Assembly: GCA_001972305.1 (NCBI GenBank)
Contig: BDDD01002387.1
Coordinates: 1-64,000, forward strand
Source: Cephalotus follicularis
Lineage: Eukaryota; Streptophyta; Magnoliopsida; Oxalidales; Cephalotaceae
Length of the DNA stretch: 64,000 bases
Direction of reading: 5' to 3'
How positions within the stretch are numbered: position 1 is the first letter of the stretch; the number at the start of each line of letters is the position of its first letter. Made by a program: the position numbers and the translations under genes. Below are positions 33,459 to 44,724 of this stretch, one piece after another. The notes under the pieces are model-generated. The model had not been told where the DNA came from and made no database searches. It saw nothing but the letters and a program-made list of their open reading frames with translations.

Positions 33459-34166
33459 ACAAAACTTGACAAGGATGAGGATGGTAAAGAGGTAGATCAA
33501 AAATTATATAGAAGCATGATAGGATCTCTTCTTTACTTAACCGCTAGTAGACCGGATATAATGTTTAGTGTATGTCTGTGTGCTAGATATCAATCTTCAC
33601 CTAGAGAGTCTCACTTAACCGCGGTTAAGCGAATCTTTAGATATCTTGCCTACACACCACTGTTAGGGTTGTTTTATTCACATGATTCGTTATTTAACTT
33701 GCACGCTTATTCCGATGCCGACTATGGTGGTTGCAAATTGGATAGAAAGAGTACTAGTGGCACTTGCCAATTTCTACGTAACTTTTTAGTGTCTTGGTTT
33801 TCCAAGAAACAAAATAGTATAGCTCTATCTACCACCGAAGCCGAATATGTAGCGGCGGGAAGTTGTTGTGCTCAAGTCTTGTGGCTTAAGCAACAACTTT
33901 GTGACTTCGGAATTAGCATTAGCAATGTGTGTATTAAATGTGATAATACTAGTGCTATTAATTTGAGTAGAAATCCCGTTCAACACTCTAAGTCTAAGCA
34001 CATTGAAATTAGACATCATTTTCTTACAGATCATGTTGAAAAGGGAGATATATTTCTTGAGTATATTGACACTTTGAACCAAGTTACAGATATATTCACA
34101 AAGCCGCTGGACAACGAATGTTTCTGCACTTTGCGGAGAGAGCTAGGTATGCAAAATCCTTCCTAA
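33459..34166 (+). pseudogene. RT end and RNase H of element E
   Basis: Homology starts at KLDKDEDGKEVDQKLYRSM and runs to DIFTKPLDNECFCTLRREL without a stop. RNase H residues are intact: SDADYGG, STTEAEYVAAGS and CDNTSA. The open frame continues upstream into LTR sequence (from 33378) only by chance. RT palm motifs are absent. This copy gives the reference against which the Lys changes in A and B can be judged. Confidence 0.9.
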
Positions 34167-34374
34167 CTCATTATGTGTAATTGTGATGCTTATTTGTTCT
34201 TTTAATTAAATTGAGTGAAAAATGTTTTCAAAAATCATCATGCATTTACACATTGAGCTTGTAACTCAATGACACATATTAGCTCACTTGCCTACGTTGC
34301 TATTAGTCGATAATAGTATACCAAAGGTTTGAAATTCAATTGGATAGGCAATTTTCTGCATTTCTCATTCTGCA

Positions 34375-34565
34375 GAAAATAGCCGACTGGTCAAACTTTC
34401 CAGTTGACTGCCTTGCCATCCAGTCCACTGTCATTAGTGGCCAGTCGACTGGAATCACGACAGACAGGGTTTTATACTCGATTTTTCACCTGCCTTCTCT
34501 CACTTCTCACAATTTTAAAACGCCAAAAACCCTTTCTCTCTAAATACTTCAACCTGCAAACAACA
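34375..34565 (+). promoter_or_regulatory. Putative ORF3 promoter of E with palindromes
   Basis: Four words (TAGCCGACTGG, CAGTTGACTGCC, CAGTCCACTGTC, CAGTCGACTGG) lie at 34381-34452. A TATA-like GGGTTTTATACTCG (34467-34480), a pyrimidine-rich leader and the ORF3 start follow. The layout is the same as in A at 10105-9908. 34167-34374 is a spacer without a gene. Confidence 0.55.
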
Positions 34566-35709
34566 ATGGAACCTAAAAGACAAAGAGGAGGTTCTTCAAG
34601 GCAACAAAGGGGCTCTCAAGAGGAGATTGATTTTGACAACACCCTCTTTCTCTCCAAGGAGAAAGAGATGAGGTATAACTCCTATTTTAGTTCAGTTAAA
34701 TTGCATTGTGAGAAATGGCTGAGTAGGGATGTGTTAGTTAGTAATCTTGCTGTGGTAATGACGTGGTTAGAGACTATGGGTTGGTTTGATTATATTTGCT
34801 CATCTCACACCATATACCCTAGGCTAGTGAAAATGTTTTATGCCAATTTAGCATCCTCCACCACTTGCATTGCCAATTCATTTGTTTTAGGAACTCCTAT
34901 CTGTATAACTCCCGATTTAATTGCCAAAACCTTAGGAATTCCAAATGAAGGCATTACTAATTTTCATGATATTGGTAGAACGGAGGCTCTAGGAATTTGT
35001 CTAGAACAACCTAATGTCAATCCACTTTTGAATGTGACTAGTGGTCATTTGCCAATTGCCTCTAGGATCATTCTACTTCTTGTTACCAACACTTTTCTTC
35101 CAAAAGAAGGCTAGTACACCCTCCCTTCCAAGCGAGACCTTAAATTCGTCGCTTGTGTTAAAAACGGAACCCCAATTAACCTTGCTTATCTTATTGTCAA
35201 CCATCTTTTGTCTAGGCCAAATCACACTCCATATCCTATGCTTCTCAGTAGGATCATTTCGACTGTCCTTGCTTCATTTAACATAGATATTCCGGATGAT
35301 GAGCAAAGTATCAAACCTACCCATAAGCAATTGGTGAACAAGGCAGGCCTTAGATTGTGTGGCATTGCATTTGAGGAAGGAGAGTGGGTCAAGATGAGAG
35401 GAAGAGGTAGACAGCAAGTAAGAGAGCAAGCGGATGTTAGGGCTGGGGATGATGAGGAGGAGGAGGAAGATCGTCAACAGTATGAGGTGCGACCGAGTAC
35501 TGGACCAAGCAGCAGCAGCAACCTTGGACTCACTTCTAGCCAGGATGGACCTTGCTCAGGTAGATATTGAGTATCTCAAGGGCCAAATGCACCAGTTGGG
35601 TGAAGGACAAGCAAATCTTGTTCAGGGTCAAGAAGACATCCTTCGTGGCCAAACCAACATCCTTGAGTTGCTTCAAAACGCTTTCCCACAGCACCCTCCA
35701 CCATCTTGA
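34566..35709 (+). pseudogene. ORF3 of element E: Transposase_32-like
   Basis: The product starts MEPKRQRGGSSRQQRGS. Conserved blocks are FLSKEKEMRYNS, WLETMGWFDYIC, YPRLVKMFYANL, SFVLGTPICITPDLIAKT and NHLLSRPNHTPYPMLLSR, then an acidic run (DDEEEEED), a serine run and a heptad-like tail (MDLAQVDIEYLKGQMHQL) ending QHPPPS. One in-frame TAG (35112-35114) and one frameshift near 35510-35520 break it. It is collinear with ORF3 of A. Confidence 0.82.
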
Positions 35710-36318
35710 GCTTACATATGCATTATCATGTTTTTCTAAGTGTATTTTGGAAACTTTGCTTATGTAATATCGCTAGTTGTTTTTGAAATGTGAAAGACAA
35801 AGTGTTGATGTACTTAATGTTTTTAAGCTTTTAATGACAATATGCTTTTGGTTTATGTATGGAATTACAATGTGTCTCATATTATTGCTTTAATCTTGTG
35901 GTTAATGTGATTGCTTATGCACTTCAAGTTTTTAATGGAATTGTGCTTCAATCTTGATTGATCTCTCTTATTGCATTGATCGTATTGATAAAATTGTATA
36001 AGAATGCATAACTTGAGGGGGAGCTCTTCAATCCGTGCTATGATTGAGGGGGAGCTTCCGTCTCTCTTTTTGTTGTTTGACAAAAAGGGGGAGAGATATA
36101 TTATTTTGCACATTGCATAGAAAGGTTGCATACACATTTGGGGAATATATTGCTAAATATTGCATATTGATGAGATGGCTTGAAATCTTGCATTGAGCAA
36201 GTATATTTTGTTATGACAAATTCATTGGATATGCCTATATTGGTAAATTTGGACTTTGGAACTAAAATGGGTAAAACTTGTCAAGAGTTATGCAAAATAT
36301 GCATGTTTTGTCAATCAT
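35710..36318 (+). other. 3' UTR of element E
   Basis: This is AT-rich sequence between ORF3 and the polypurine tract without a gene. It has G-rich runs ('gagggggagctcttc', 'gagggggagcttccg', 'aaaaagggggagag') that look like extra copies of the polypurine tract. Confidence 0.7.
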
Positions 36319-36333
36319 CAAAAAGGGGGAGAT
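36319..36333 (+). promoter_or_regulatory. Polypurine tract of element E
   Basis: CAAAAAGGGGGAGAT lies directly before the 3' LTR start TGTTGGCC. Confidence 0.93.
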
Positions 36334-36660
36334 TGTTGGCCTTTGCCACCCCGTTTTATTGCATTTACATATGTTATTTTGATGATTAACAAACATAGAT
36401 TACTTGTATGCATTATTCTTTAAGTTATAACTTCATATACTCTCTTGATCTTTTGTCCAAAGTTGTGCCAAGAACGTTTATACAGATACAGGCAAATCCA
36501 GCCGACTGGAATTCAATCCAGTCGACTGCCAAGGTTAGGAGTCGACTTCCAAAGTTATGTAGTCGACTGCATCTTCAACCAAAACCCAGAATCTGCAGGA
36601 ACAACAATCCAGTCGACTGCCACAGGGGTCCAGTCCACTGCCAGGCAAAACCAGTCGCAC
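36334..36660 (+). repeat. 3' LTR of element E, truncated
   Basis: This LTR fragment of about 325 bp has seven or so palindromes of the CAGTCGACTGCC type (36500-36655). LTRs of this family are about 1.25 kb, so most of it is lost at the junction with W sequence. Confidence 0.85.
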
Positions 36661-37264
36661 CAACATATGAGCAACCATGTCAATGGCTACAATAACGCAA
36701 TCCAGCAGTCATGTCCCCAAGGGACCAAACAATCCAATCAGTACATACGAAGAGCATCGCCATCTCCTGGCCCCGACGTTGTACTCTTACTTCAATCCCG
36801 TCTCCGACAGACTCGAAGCAAGTCAACAATCCATGTTACTAGCACGGCGGCTAAGTAACCAGTATGGGTGCCCCTAGCCATATTTTGGCCCCTACGGTCC
36901 AAACCCGCCATTAGCCATCGATGGCAGCCTCCGCCGCGCAGCTAATACGGAAACAGTCTTAATCACAATCTAGTAATAAATCCACATCAATCATTTCCAA
37001 GTAATTTATAAGCTATAAAATAATTGAAATAATACATTTATTCAAAATGTAATCAGTTTTTCAGTCTTTGAAACCACGTTTCAATCCTTCGAAAATATAT
37101 ATTTGTCAAAATATACATTTTCGTGTAAAATAATGATTTCATTTTAAAATCATGAATGCACTTCCAAAATGATAAAATATTTTAGAAATCATATACAATC
37201 CATTTCTCAATTCAATCCATAACAATTATGCAATGCAAACATATGCTCAAAAGCATCTAGACTC

Positions 37265-37640
37265 ATTTCGGGGTCAACGTATCTTATCTAAGCGAAATCG
37301 TTCAAAACAGTGATTTAAGCGTCAACGTTTAACGCTTGGCATCGACGCTTATGTCCTTTAAGCGTCGACGCTTCCATCCTTAGCGTCGGCGCTTAGTTCA
37401 TAAGCCTTACGCATCAATACTTGTCTTTTGGCATTGACGCTTCAAGGCAAGGACCCTTGAGCATCTGCGCTTTACTCAATGGCGTCGACGCTTTAAGGTA
37501 GGAACCTTAGGGTCGACGTTTCACAAGTCCCATTTCCATACACAACGAACCAAGGCATTGACGTTTACTCTAAGCGTCGACGTTATAGCGTATTATATTT
37601 AAAAGCGTCGACTTATCCATTACGCGTCGACGGTTAGAGA
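37265..37640. repeat. Palindrome array 1 in LTR W
   Basis: About 14 copies occur, such as TTTAAGCGTCGACGCTTCC, TTAGCGTCGGCGCTTAG and GGCATTGACGCTT, including perfect AAGCGTCGACGCTT. Spacing is about 20-30 bp. Confidence 0.9.
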
Positions 37641-38369
37641 AGACCAGTAACTTCATCTTCTCCAACACATCCGAAAAACTAGTAAATCAAGCATGCAATA
37701 CATGCAATCCAATCCAACATCATTCAAAAACATTACATGCATAGCAGATCATCTATACATGGCAATCCATCATCATAATACAGTTCACAAATCACAACCC
37801 TCATGTATCTCATCAAATGACCATTTACCATTATTGAACTCAAAATCAAGTTTATAAAATCCCTACCTTTGTTTCCAAGTTAGGAATCAAAAGTCAACCT
37901 CTTTAAGCTTCCTGACTAGTAGCCTTTAGCTCCCAGGTTCGGTTACAATAGCTCCAAGACTAGTCCAGTGACTCCAAGCTTTTACACAGGTTCAATAATG
38001 GAGGAAATAGGGTTCCTCTTCTTTCTCTCTCTTCTCTCTCTGTGTTTCTCACTGTTTTTCTTTCTGTTCTTCCTTTCTTTTCTTTCTCTCTAGGTAACGT
38101 ACGAAGGAGAAGAAGGAAGACACGTTTTATGGTGTTGTGCATTTCCTCTCTCTCTTCCCTTCACCTGCCGTACATGCATGGCATCCACCTGCCTTCTCCC
38201 TTCTCACCTGCGCATGGCACACAGGTGTCCTCCCCTTTCTTTCTTCTAGCGTTGCATGCCTGGTGACATGATAGCATGTCCAAAACATTTCTATTGACAT
38301 GTGAAGGCGCCTGGATACCTGCCCTTCAACACGTTTTATGTTAGTGACTCAAACGTGTCCGATATTCAT

Positions 38370-38530
38370 CTTTAAGCATCGACGCTTCCTTATAAGCGTC
38401 AGCGCTTATATCATCTTACTCAATTGCGTTGACGTTATCCCTTGGTGTTGACGCTTTGCGTGCATGTGTTTACGAGCGCACTTGTATTCCTTGGCATCGA
38501 AGCTTTGATCTCTGGCGTCGACGCTTAAGG
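38370..38530. repeat. Palindrome array 2 in LTR W
   Basis: About seven copies occur (AAGCATCGACGCTTCC, AAGCGTCAGCGCTTA, TGGCGTCGACGCTTAAG). The two arrays of W are separated by about 730 bp that contain a CT-rich tract. Confidence 0.88.
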
Positions 38531-38969
38531 CTGTTTTCAACCCTTTTTAAATCACAAAATACCTTTAACACTCCTTACTCAAATTGCAATGTTATAATTG
38601 GGAAAGTTCATCACTTCTCATTAATTCATGATAAATTACATCAGAAATTGCAACAATACATTGTATGAAAATCCCAGGCGTTACATTACCCCTGCTCCAT
38701 CTAAATTTGATCACATAAAGGTGCCCCATCTCGGAGGATGGGTCAGCCATACGGCCTCATTGAAAACAACCTCATGTTTATGATATGAACAAGTATCACA
38801 AGTATATATGCATGGCGTAGTATATGCATGATAACAATTGTGGTTAAGCAATTTTTATATATAGTCTCGTACCGACATATATAACATTGTCCCATACCAA
38901 CATATATAAAAGATTAACCTAATCATACAATTATCCATAAGTGCAACCCCCTCCGCCCACCCCCCCTTT

Positions 38970-39420
38970 CTCGAGAAGGTGGCACAAGTTTGAGGTTTAG
39001 AAAATCTAGTTGCCTACAATTGAGATCGATTGAAGCTCAACCAGAATTAGTTGCCTATCATTGAGATCAATAGAAATTCAACTACTTACAGATCTGTAAA
39101 AGTCATACCATAGCATACCATACTATACTGTAATCATCATGAGTCTAGAACCCTCTGAAAGGTGGCACAAGTTCAAGGTCTAGGCATCTAGTGCCTACCA
39201 TTGAGATCGATAAGAGCTCCACTAGACCCAGTTGCCTACCATTGAGATCGATAGAAGAGAACCATGCCCTATACATATGTGAGTATAAACACTCCCAAAT
39301 GTGGCACAAGCTCAAGGTTTCTGCATCTAGTCACCTACCGTTGAGATCAACAAGAGTTCGATTAGAACTAGTTGCCTGTCATTGAGATCGATAAGAGCTC
39401 AACTTGTCATGTACCATGAG
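38970..39420. repeat. Tandem repeats of LTR V
   Basis: Higher-order units combine 'ggtggcacaagttcaaggt' with GTTGCCTACCATTGAGATCGAT. The second block recurs about seven times, two per larger unit of roughly 150 bp. They resemble the ATCGATAG-type blocks of plant Gypsy LTRs. 39421-39770 holds no gene. Confidence 0.8.
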
Positions 39421-41611
39421 CAACTCTAGAAGAGGATCAGTCGACTGTAGATCGACGCCTAGATACCTGACTAGAAGTTTCAATTTCACTCTATGATGAA
39501 CACTTACAAACTTTCCCTTTCCTTTACTAAGTCGTTGTAGAAAACCATTCCATTTTAGTTAGAAAATAAACCTTTGTTATGCGAATCAATCCGTGGTTAA
39601 AACCATGTTTAAACTCTCTTTTAAAAACCTTACACAAGCCTAGAAAAGGATCCAAAAGAGAACCATTTAGAAAACATTCTTTAAAACCATTTAAAAACTA
39701 TTGCAAGCCTTCAGCGGCGACGCCATAGACTTCAACAATCATTGATTTAGTTAACTTGCATGAAAGAAAGTGTGACGACCCGAATTCCCTTTTTGTACTG
39801 GTCCTGCATACCTTGTACTGTATCGTACCGTATTGAATTATATTGAACCGAATTGTACTGTATTGACTTGTACTGGACCGTATTTTATTGTACCGGTATG
39901 AAATAAATATATACCTATCGGTTATGGTATGGAACGTGTGCATGTACAGTCAGGATTTTGGACTGAGTATCGGAGAGATAGTGAATTGACTATATAAGTC
40001 AATTTCCTCCCCTTTTTCTCTCATTTTTCCCCACCATCTCACTCTCTCTACCTTCCTCCTCCTCTCTCTTAGCTTGACAGCCTCCATCCTTCATCTAGCA
40101 GCTCTGGTTTGGCTTCTTCCATCAACAAGGATAGCATTTGCAAGTGATAAGCTTACCAATTGAACAAGAAAAGAGTGAGTTCTTGGGATTTTTCGGCCTT
40201 GGATCGATCGATACTCAACGGTTAAAGCTACGGTTATAGGTAGGACTTCTTACTTGAACTCCCTACAATTTGTATTGATTGATTGATTGATTGAATTGTA
40301 TGACTAAATGAATGTATTTTGTAATGCCCCAGACCCGAGTCCACTTTATGCTCAAAGCGAGCCTCGAGGAATCGGTGCATTACGTGGGGTCAACCATTAA
40401 CCATCAAATCGTTTAATCATTTAATGATCCATTAATCATTTAATCTTAACTTAGATTTAAAACCTAACATTATTACTCAATAACTTCACAGGATCACATA
40501 TGCTTACATCTTTGAACACCAATTTCAAAGTATCATATTCTCATTATCATGATCGTTTCTAATACCTTTGTATTTGTACATTACTTAACATGTAACCTTA
40601 CACAGTGGAAAAACATAAACTTATTAAATCATAAAACAATCATATACTCACCTTTACCATTAACTTTCCATACTCTCAAGTATGTTCAATAACTTTTGAT
40701 ATCATCATCTTACATAAAATCATCATAACCTATAGCATTCATTTCCTTACTTTAACATCTATACATCGTTTATCATAAAACGTTACATGGCGGAAAACAT
40801 TAAGACATGACATTAAAACATAACTCATAGCATAACATACTTCCTTTCTAATACTTCGTTTACGAACTTTCTTTAAAGCTCACAACTTCACGTTCAACGT
40901 TTCCTGGAAGATTTGTTTGAAAACAAGACATTGAAAGGAGTGAGCTTTAAAGAGCCCAGTAAGAATCATAGTCATAAAATGTTATCGAAATCCGTTATTT
41001 TTGATAATTTATATCAAAACATTTCAACATCATACATTTCAAAATATCTTTGAAAATCATCTTCTAGTTATATAAAACCAGAACATCTCACTATCAAAAT
41101 ACTCTTTTTTGATAACTTTCATTAAATCAGAACATTTCTAAAATCATACATTTTCTGGGGTATAACACCGACATACTTGAAAACAATCAAAAACGTTTTC
41201 CAATCATACCTTCTTTTGGCTTGTATCACAGCCATACTTGAAAACATCAGTATAATCATTTTCTTCACATTCATAAACAAAACATCTTTAAAACTCTTTT
41301 TCTGTTCATATCTCATGAAACATAACATTTCATAAAACTTAATGGTCGTGAACCTTTAATGAACCCTTTCACACCGCTTCACCGGGGCATTGTGCACTCC
41401 CCGATTACTATCCTTACATCACATGCATGTCCGCGTGCACTTTACGCTCCATCATAATCCATTTAGGATTCTTTCCCCTTGGATCGCAATCCAATTCATT
41501 CATTAATCTTTACTAGATTAATCCTCACTGGATCGTAATCCAGTAGTTGTTCATTCATTTCATAAAACATTTCTTAATACTTTGAGTGACCAGCTCAAAG
41601 CATTCATCAGA

Positions 41612-41835
41612 CACTTCTCTTCATTTGAGTAATTAACTCAAATGCATTCGTAAAACATTTCTCTTCATTTGAGTACTTAAGTCAATTGCATTCATAAAAC
41701 ATTTCTCTTCATTTGAGTATTTAACTCAAATGCATTCATAAAATATTTCTCTTCATTTGAGTAATTAACTCAAATGCATTCATAAAACATTTCGCTTCAT
41801 TTGAGTAGTTAGCTCAAATGCATTCAAAAAATCAT
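41612..41835. repeat. 44-bp tandem repeat with internal inverted repeat
   Basis: Five units of about 44 bp, TTCTCTTCATTTGAGTAATT followed by AACTCAAATGCATTCATAAA, are present. Each unit contains the near-palindrome CATTTGAGT-n5-ACTCAAATG. The homologous LTR at 12396-14677 has this block once, near 13205. Confidence 0.88.
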
Positions 41836-42739
41836 TTCATAAATCTTTCTTAATACCTTGAGTGATTAGCTCAAAGTGTTCATAAAACATCATTGTAAAA
41901 AATTTCTAAAACTGGTTTCTCATGTAGAAACATTCATTTCCTTTCATTTCACAATCATAAAACCTTTCTCATCACTTTGAGCAATTAACTCAAAAACATT
42001 TATAAAATAGCTTTGCATAACTTCTCTAAAATAGATATTTCATATAAAATAATCACTTTCATAGAAAACTTAAAACATAAACATTAAATTAGACATCTTT
42101 AAGAATTCATAAAGCTCAAGATCATAAAAATTGGTTGAGAATCGAATCCGTTATGAATTTTTAAAGTCAAAGCTTCTATATGAAAATAGAACATGAGCAA
42201 TAGAATGAAACATGGATTCTCATCAAGAATTCAATAGAATTTAGAGAATAATAAAACATAACATTTAAATTAGACACCTTGAAGTTTCCAAAACATTAAA
42301 CCATTCAAAATTTCATCAAGAAATGAGCAAGATATGAATAAAACTATCTTCTACATAATTTGGAAGTAAAACAGAGGCATACTTTTATAAAATGGGTATT
42401 GGATTTTCCTTACCTTACTTTGATCTCCTTTTCTCTCGCTCTCCCACGAATTATCCTCTCCAAAATCAGCAGAAAACTAACCATTTCTCAGCTGAAGTTA
42501 CACATGCATATATAGGAGAGACAAACTTGGAGTCCAAGCTTGCATGGTGTCATCCATGACCTCACCCATGTGAGTTTGCCTCCTAGTTGCCCATGTGTTT
42601 ATTTCAAACCAATTCAGCTGATGACACATGTTCCTTAACATCAAAATATCATAAGTCTTCACTTCCTTGCTTGACAAGTGTCCCACAATCCATTTAATCC
42701 CTCCTCACGTGACATAAAACTTAGAATTCCGCACCTGAC

Positions 42740-43107
42740 ACAGGGCAAAGCGTCGACACTTTCTCACTAAGCGTCGCCGGTCATGGGCTTATCCTAAGTT
42801 CTTACACTTACTTCCCAACTAAAGCACTGACGCTTTCTCGTAAGCGTCGCCGGTGTGAGGGGTTTTTCCAATTTGCCGTTGCACTGGTTTAAAGCTCCGT
42901 TAGAAGGGGTCCAAGCGTCGCCGGTTTACCACCAAAGCATCCACTCTTTACTTGGAACCGTCGGCGCTTAAGCCAGAATTTCCTGTCCAAAGCAATAACC
43001 AATTTCAGATTTCTTTCGGGGGCGCTGCCCCCGAGCCCCTGCCCACTATCCGGGCAGTGGGACCCCCCATCCACTCACCGGGGAGCGGAACCCCCGAACC
43101 CCCAAAG
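42740..43107. repeat. Palindrome array and GC-rich island of solo LTR
   Basis: 42745-42975 holds about seven words of the AAGCGTCG(A/C)CGCTTT type (AAAGCGTCGACACTTTC, AAGCGTCGCCGG, GCACTGACGCTTTC). 43018-43107 holds the GC-rich island that begins GGGGGCGCTGCCCCC, as in the family member at 14487. Confidence 0.85.
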
Positions 43108-43399
43108 CGTAGGGTCATACTACGGGTCCCTTAAAATATTTTCCAATTACACGATAGCAATCATCTTTCCATAATTAATATCTTTAATGGAAATTCGGAT
43201 CATTACATATTGAGTGAGTTGTAGGTTTTAGGGTTTTATTAAATCCTTCACCTAATTGATACAGAGAATGATAGAAATTGTAAATTAAAGGTTGTAACTT
43301 GTTTTAATGACCTTGAATGATTGTTTTTAACACTTGGATTTCAAAGAATGGGTTTTAATGGGTTTTTGACATGAGATTTGGCTATTTTTCTGCATAAAA

Positions 43400-43765
43400 T
43401 CGACCCTGCCCAGCAAAGACATCGATCCCTAGCCCATGGACATCGATGTATTTTGCTTGAAATGCCGCATCCTTGTTTTCTGCAGCAAAGACATCGATTT
43501 CTTTCAAAGGCATCGACGTCTTTGCCCAGGATTTCTCCTTTTTGAAGAAGACATCGATGCCGAACATCGATGCGCATTTACAGGTTATTTTTAATGAAAC
43601 GCATCGATGCCTTTTTCCAAAGACATCGACGTCTTTAAGCCAGATCTTTATTCAAATAGAGAAAGACATCGATGTCTTTGAAAGACATCAATGTCTTTCT
43701 ACAGTTTTAAAGAATTGCCTAAAACGCATCGATGTCTTTCGCCAAAGACATCGACACCTATAGTG
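43400..43765. repeat. Palindrome array of X, AAGACATCGATGTCTT variant
   Basis: About 14 copies of AAAGACATCGATGTCTTT or CATCGACGTCTTT occur. The perfect palindrome AAGACATCGATGTCTT shows that this family has replaced the GTCGAC core with ATCGAT while keeping the TCGA centre. Reading frames through the array give repeats like KTSISFKGIDVF, which are not genes. Confidence 0.93.
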
Positions 43766-44724
43766 CAGAATGGAATTTTAACAGTTTTAAAGCTGGTTTT
43801 CAACTCCTTTTAACATTGCCACTTGACCGGAGCCTCACTTGAGGTATTCAAGCGTTTGAAACACAGTTTTCTACGGTTTTCAAAGATTGGATTGATAAAT
43901 TGATAGGGTGATGGAGTGAGCCATAGGCGATGATCCAGTGACTTTCATAAACCGGATAGACATTCATTTCTATCTCGTTGATTCGATTGTCACTGTCTAT
44001 TAGCTATCGATTGATTGATTGATTGATTAAGACATAAGTGTTGAGATTCTAAGTTCGGAACGTTGGAGGCTCATTCCCATTTCTCCATTGGACATCACCA
44101 CTTCTCGGCATTGTACTAACATATTGATTGATTGTATTGTCTGAATCCTATAGAGCGACCTTCTGATTCGTGTCGGCATATTAGGTTGTTGACTCTGTCC
44201 ACCTATTCTGTCGATCGTTTCATTTATTGTATTGTATTGACCTGCTGACAAACAGTATTGTATTGATTGATGATTGATGCTCCTTTGAGGGTCGTAGCTC
44301 CCTAACGGTATAGTAGCTCCGTCGGTTGTATCTCATCAATATTGTATTGACCCAGCCATAGGCTGGAATATCTACGAGTTCCAAACCTGATCAGTCTAAG
44401 AACAGTAGATAGATCTCCCACCTTTATCGAAGGACTACCTTCCGTGGAATTGATCATTACTATTGATTGACATTGTACTGACCTGAGGTCGCATGCTCTA
44501 TAGGATATGATTGATTGATTTGGTGTTTGATGCACCACCACTGAGTGTCTGCCATTGATTGATTGTTATAGATCCTATCCATATGCTCTGTTATGGGCCA
44601 GTGACATACGGATAGTAGATCGCCAAACTGTATTCATGCATTTGCCATATCATGCACTGATATTGTACACTGCACATTTATATTTCATAGACTGTCACCG
44701 ATATTGAATATTGTACATGCATAC

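Larger units (their letters stand above)
33267..36660 (+). mobile_element. Element E: Copia of the A family, 5'-deleted
   Basis: The plus-strand LTR starts TGTTGGCCTTTGCCACC at 33267 and again at 36334. After only 192 bp the first LTR is joined to the middle of RT, so the rest of the LTR, gag, protease, integrase and most of RT are missing. RNase H, the ORF3 promoter, ORF3 and the polypurine tract follow in normal order. The 3' LTR stops abruptly near 36655. No target duplication of the left flank (TGTAA) is visible there. Confidence 0.9.
33118..38685 (-). mobile_element. Solo LTR W with element E nested
   Basis: It starts TGTCACACCCTG and ends CAGGCGTTACA. The target duplication TTACC is perfect (33113-33117 and 38686-38690). 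Without E it is about 2.2 kb. It carries two palindrome arrays and a CT-rich tract (38010-38095). The minus orientation is inferred from TGTAACGCC at its right-hand terminus and is less certain than the borders. Confidence 0.9.
32810..39770. mobile_element. LTR V, interrupted by solo LTR W
   Basis: It starts TGTAACACTCCAGACTCGG. It runs to 33117, and after W it resumes at 38686 with 'gtgccccatctcggaggatg', a motif shared with the F/Z and X families. The far end is hidden at 39770 by LTR X. No gene is seen in it. Confidence 0.6.
40320..43207 (-). mobile_element. Gypsy solo LTR (2888 bp) inside X
   Basis: It starts TGTAATGCCCCAGACCC and ends CGGATCATTACA. The flanks TATTT and TATTG differ at one base. 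It belongs to the same family as 12396-14677 but is about 600 bp longer, partly through the tandem repeat at 41612-41835. On the minus strand CTCCTATATATGCATG (about 42505-42520) is a plausible TATA box. It contains no gene. Confidence 0.88.
39771..44724 (+). mobile_element. LTR X, left copy, truncated and split
   Basis: It starts TGTGACGACCCGAATTCCC. Without the nested solo LTR (40320-43207) about 2.07 kb remains. It is the inverse of 47242-52245, shares with it the stretch 'ctgatcagtctaagaacagt'/'actgttctcagactgattag' and the ATCGAT arrays, and stops about 0.4 kb short of that copy's end, where LTR Y begins. A TATA-like GACTATATAAGTC lies at about 39988-40000, followed by a CT-rich leader. 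Confidence 0.8.

Noticed and set aside
43473..43763. ORFs with repeating KTSISFKGIDVF-type peptides in the X arrays, on both strands
   Set aside because: They result from translating palindromic DNA words. Frames on both strands look alike, and LTR copies do not conserve the frame.
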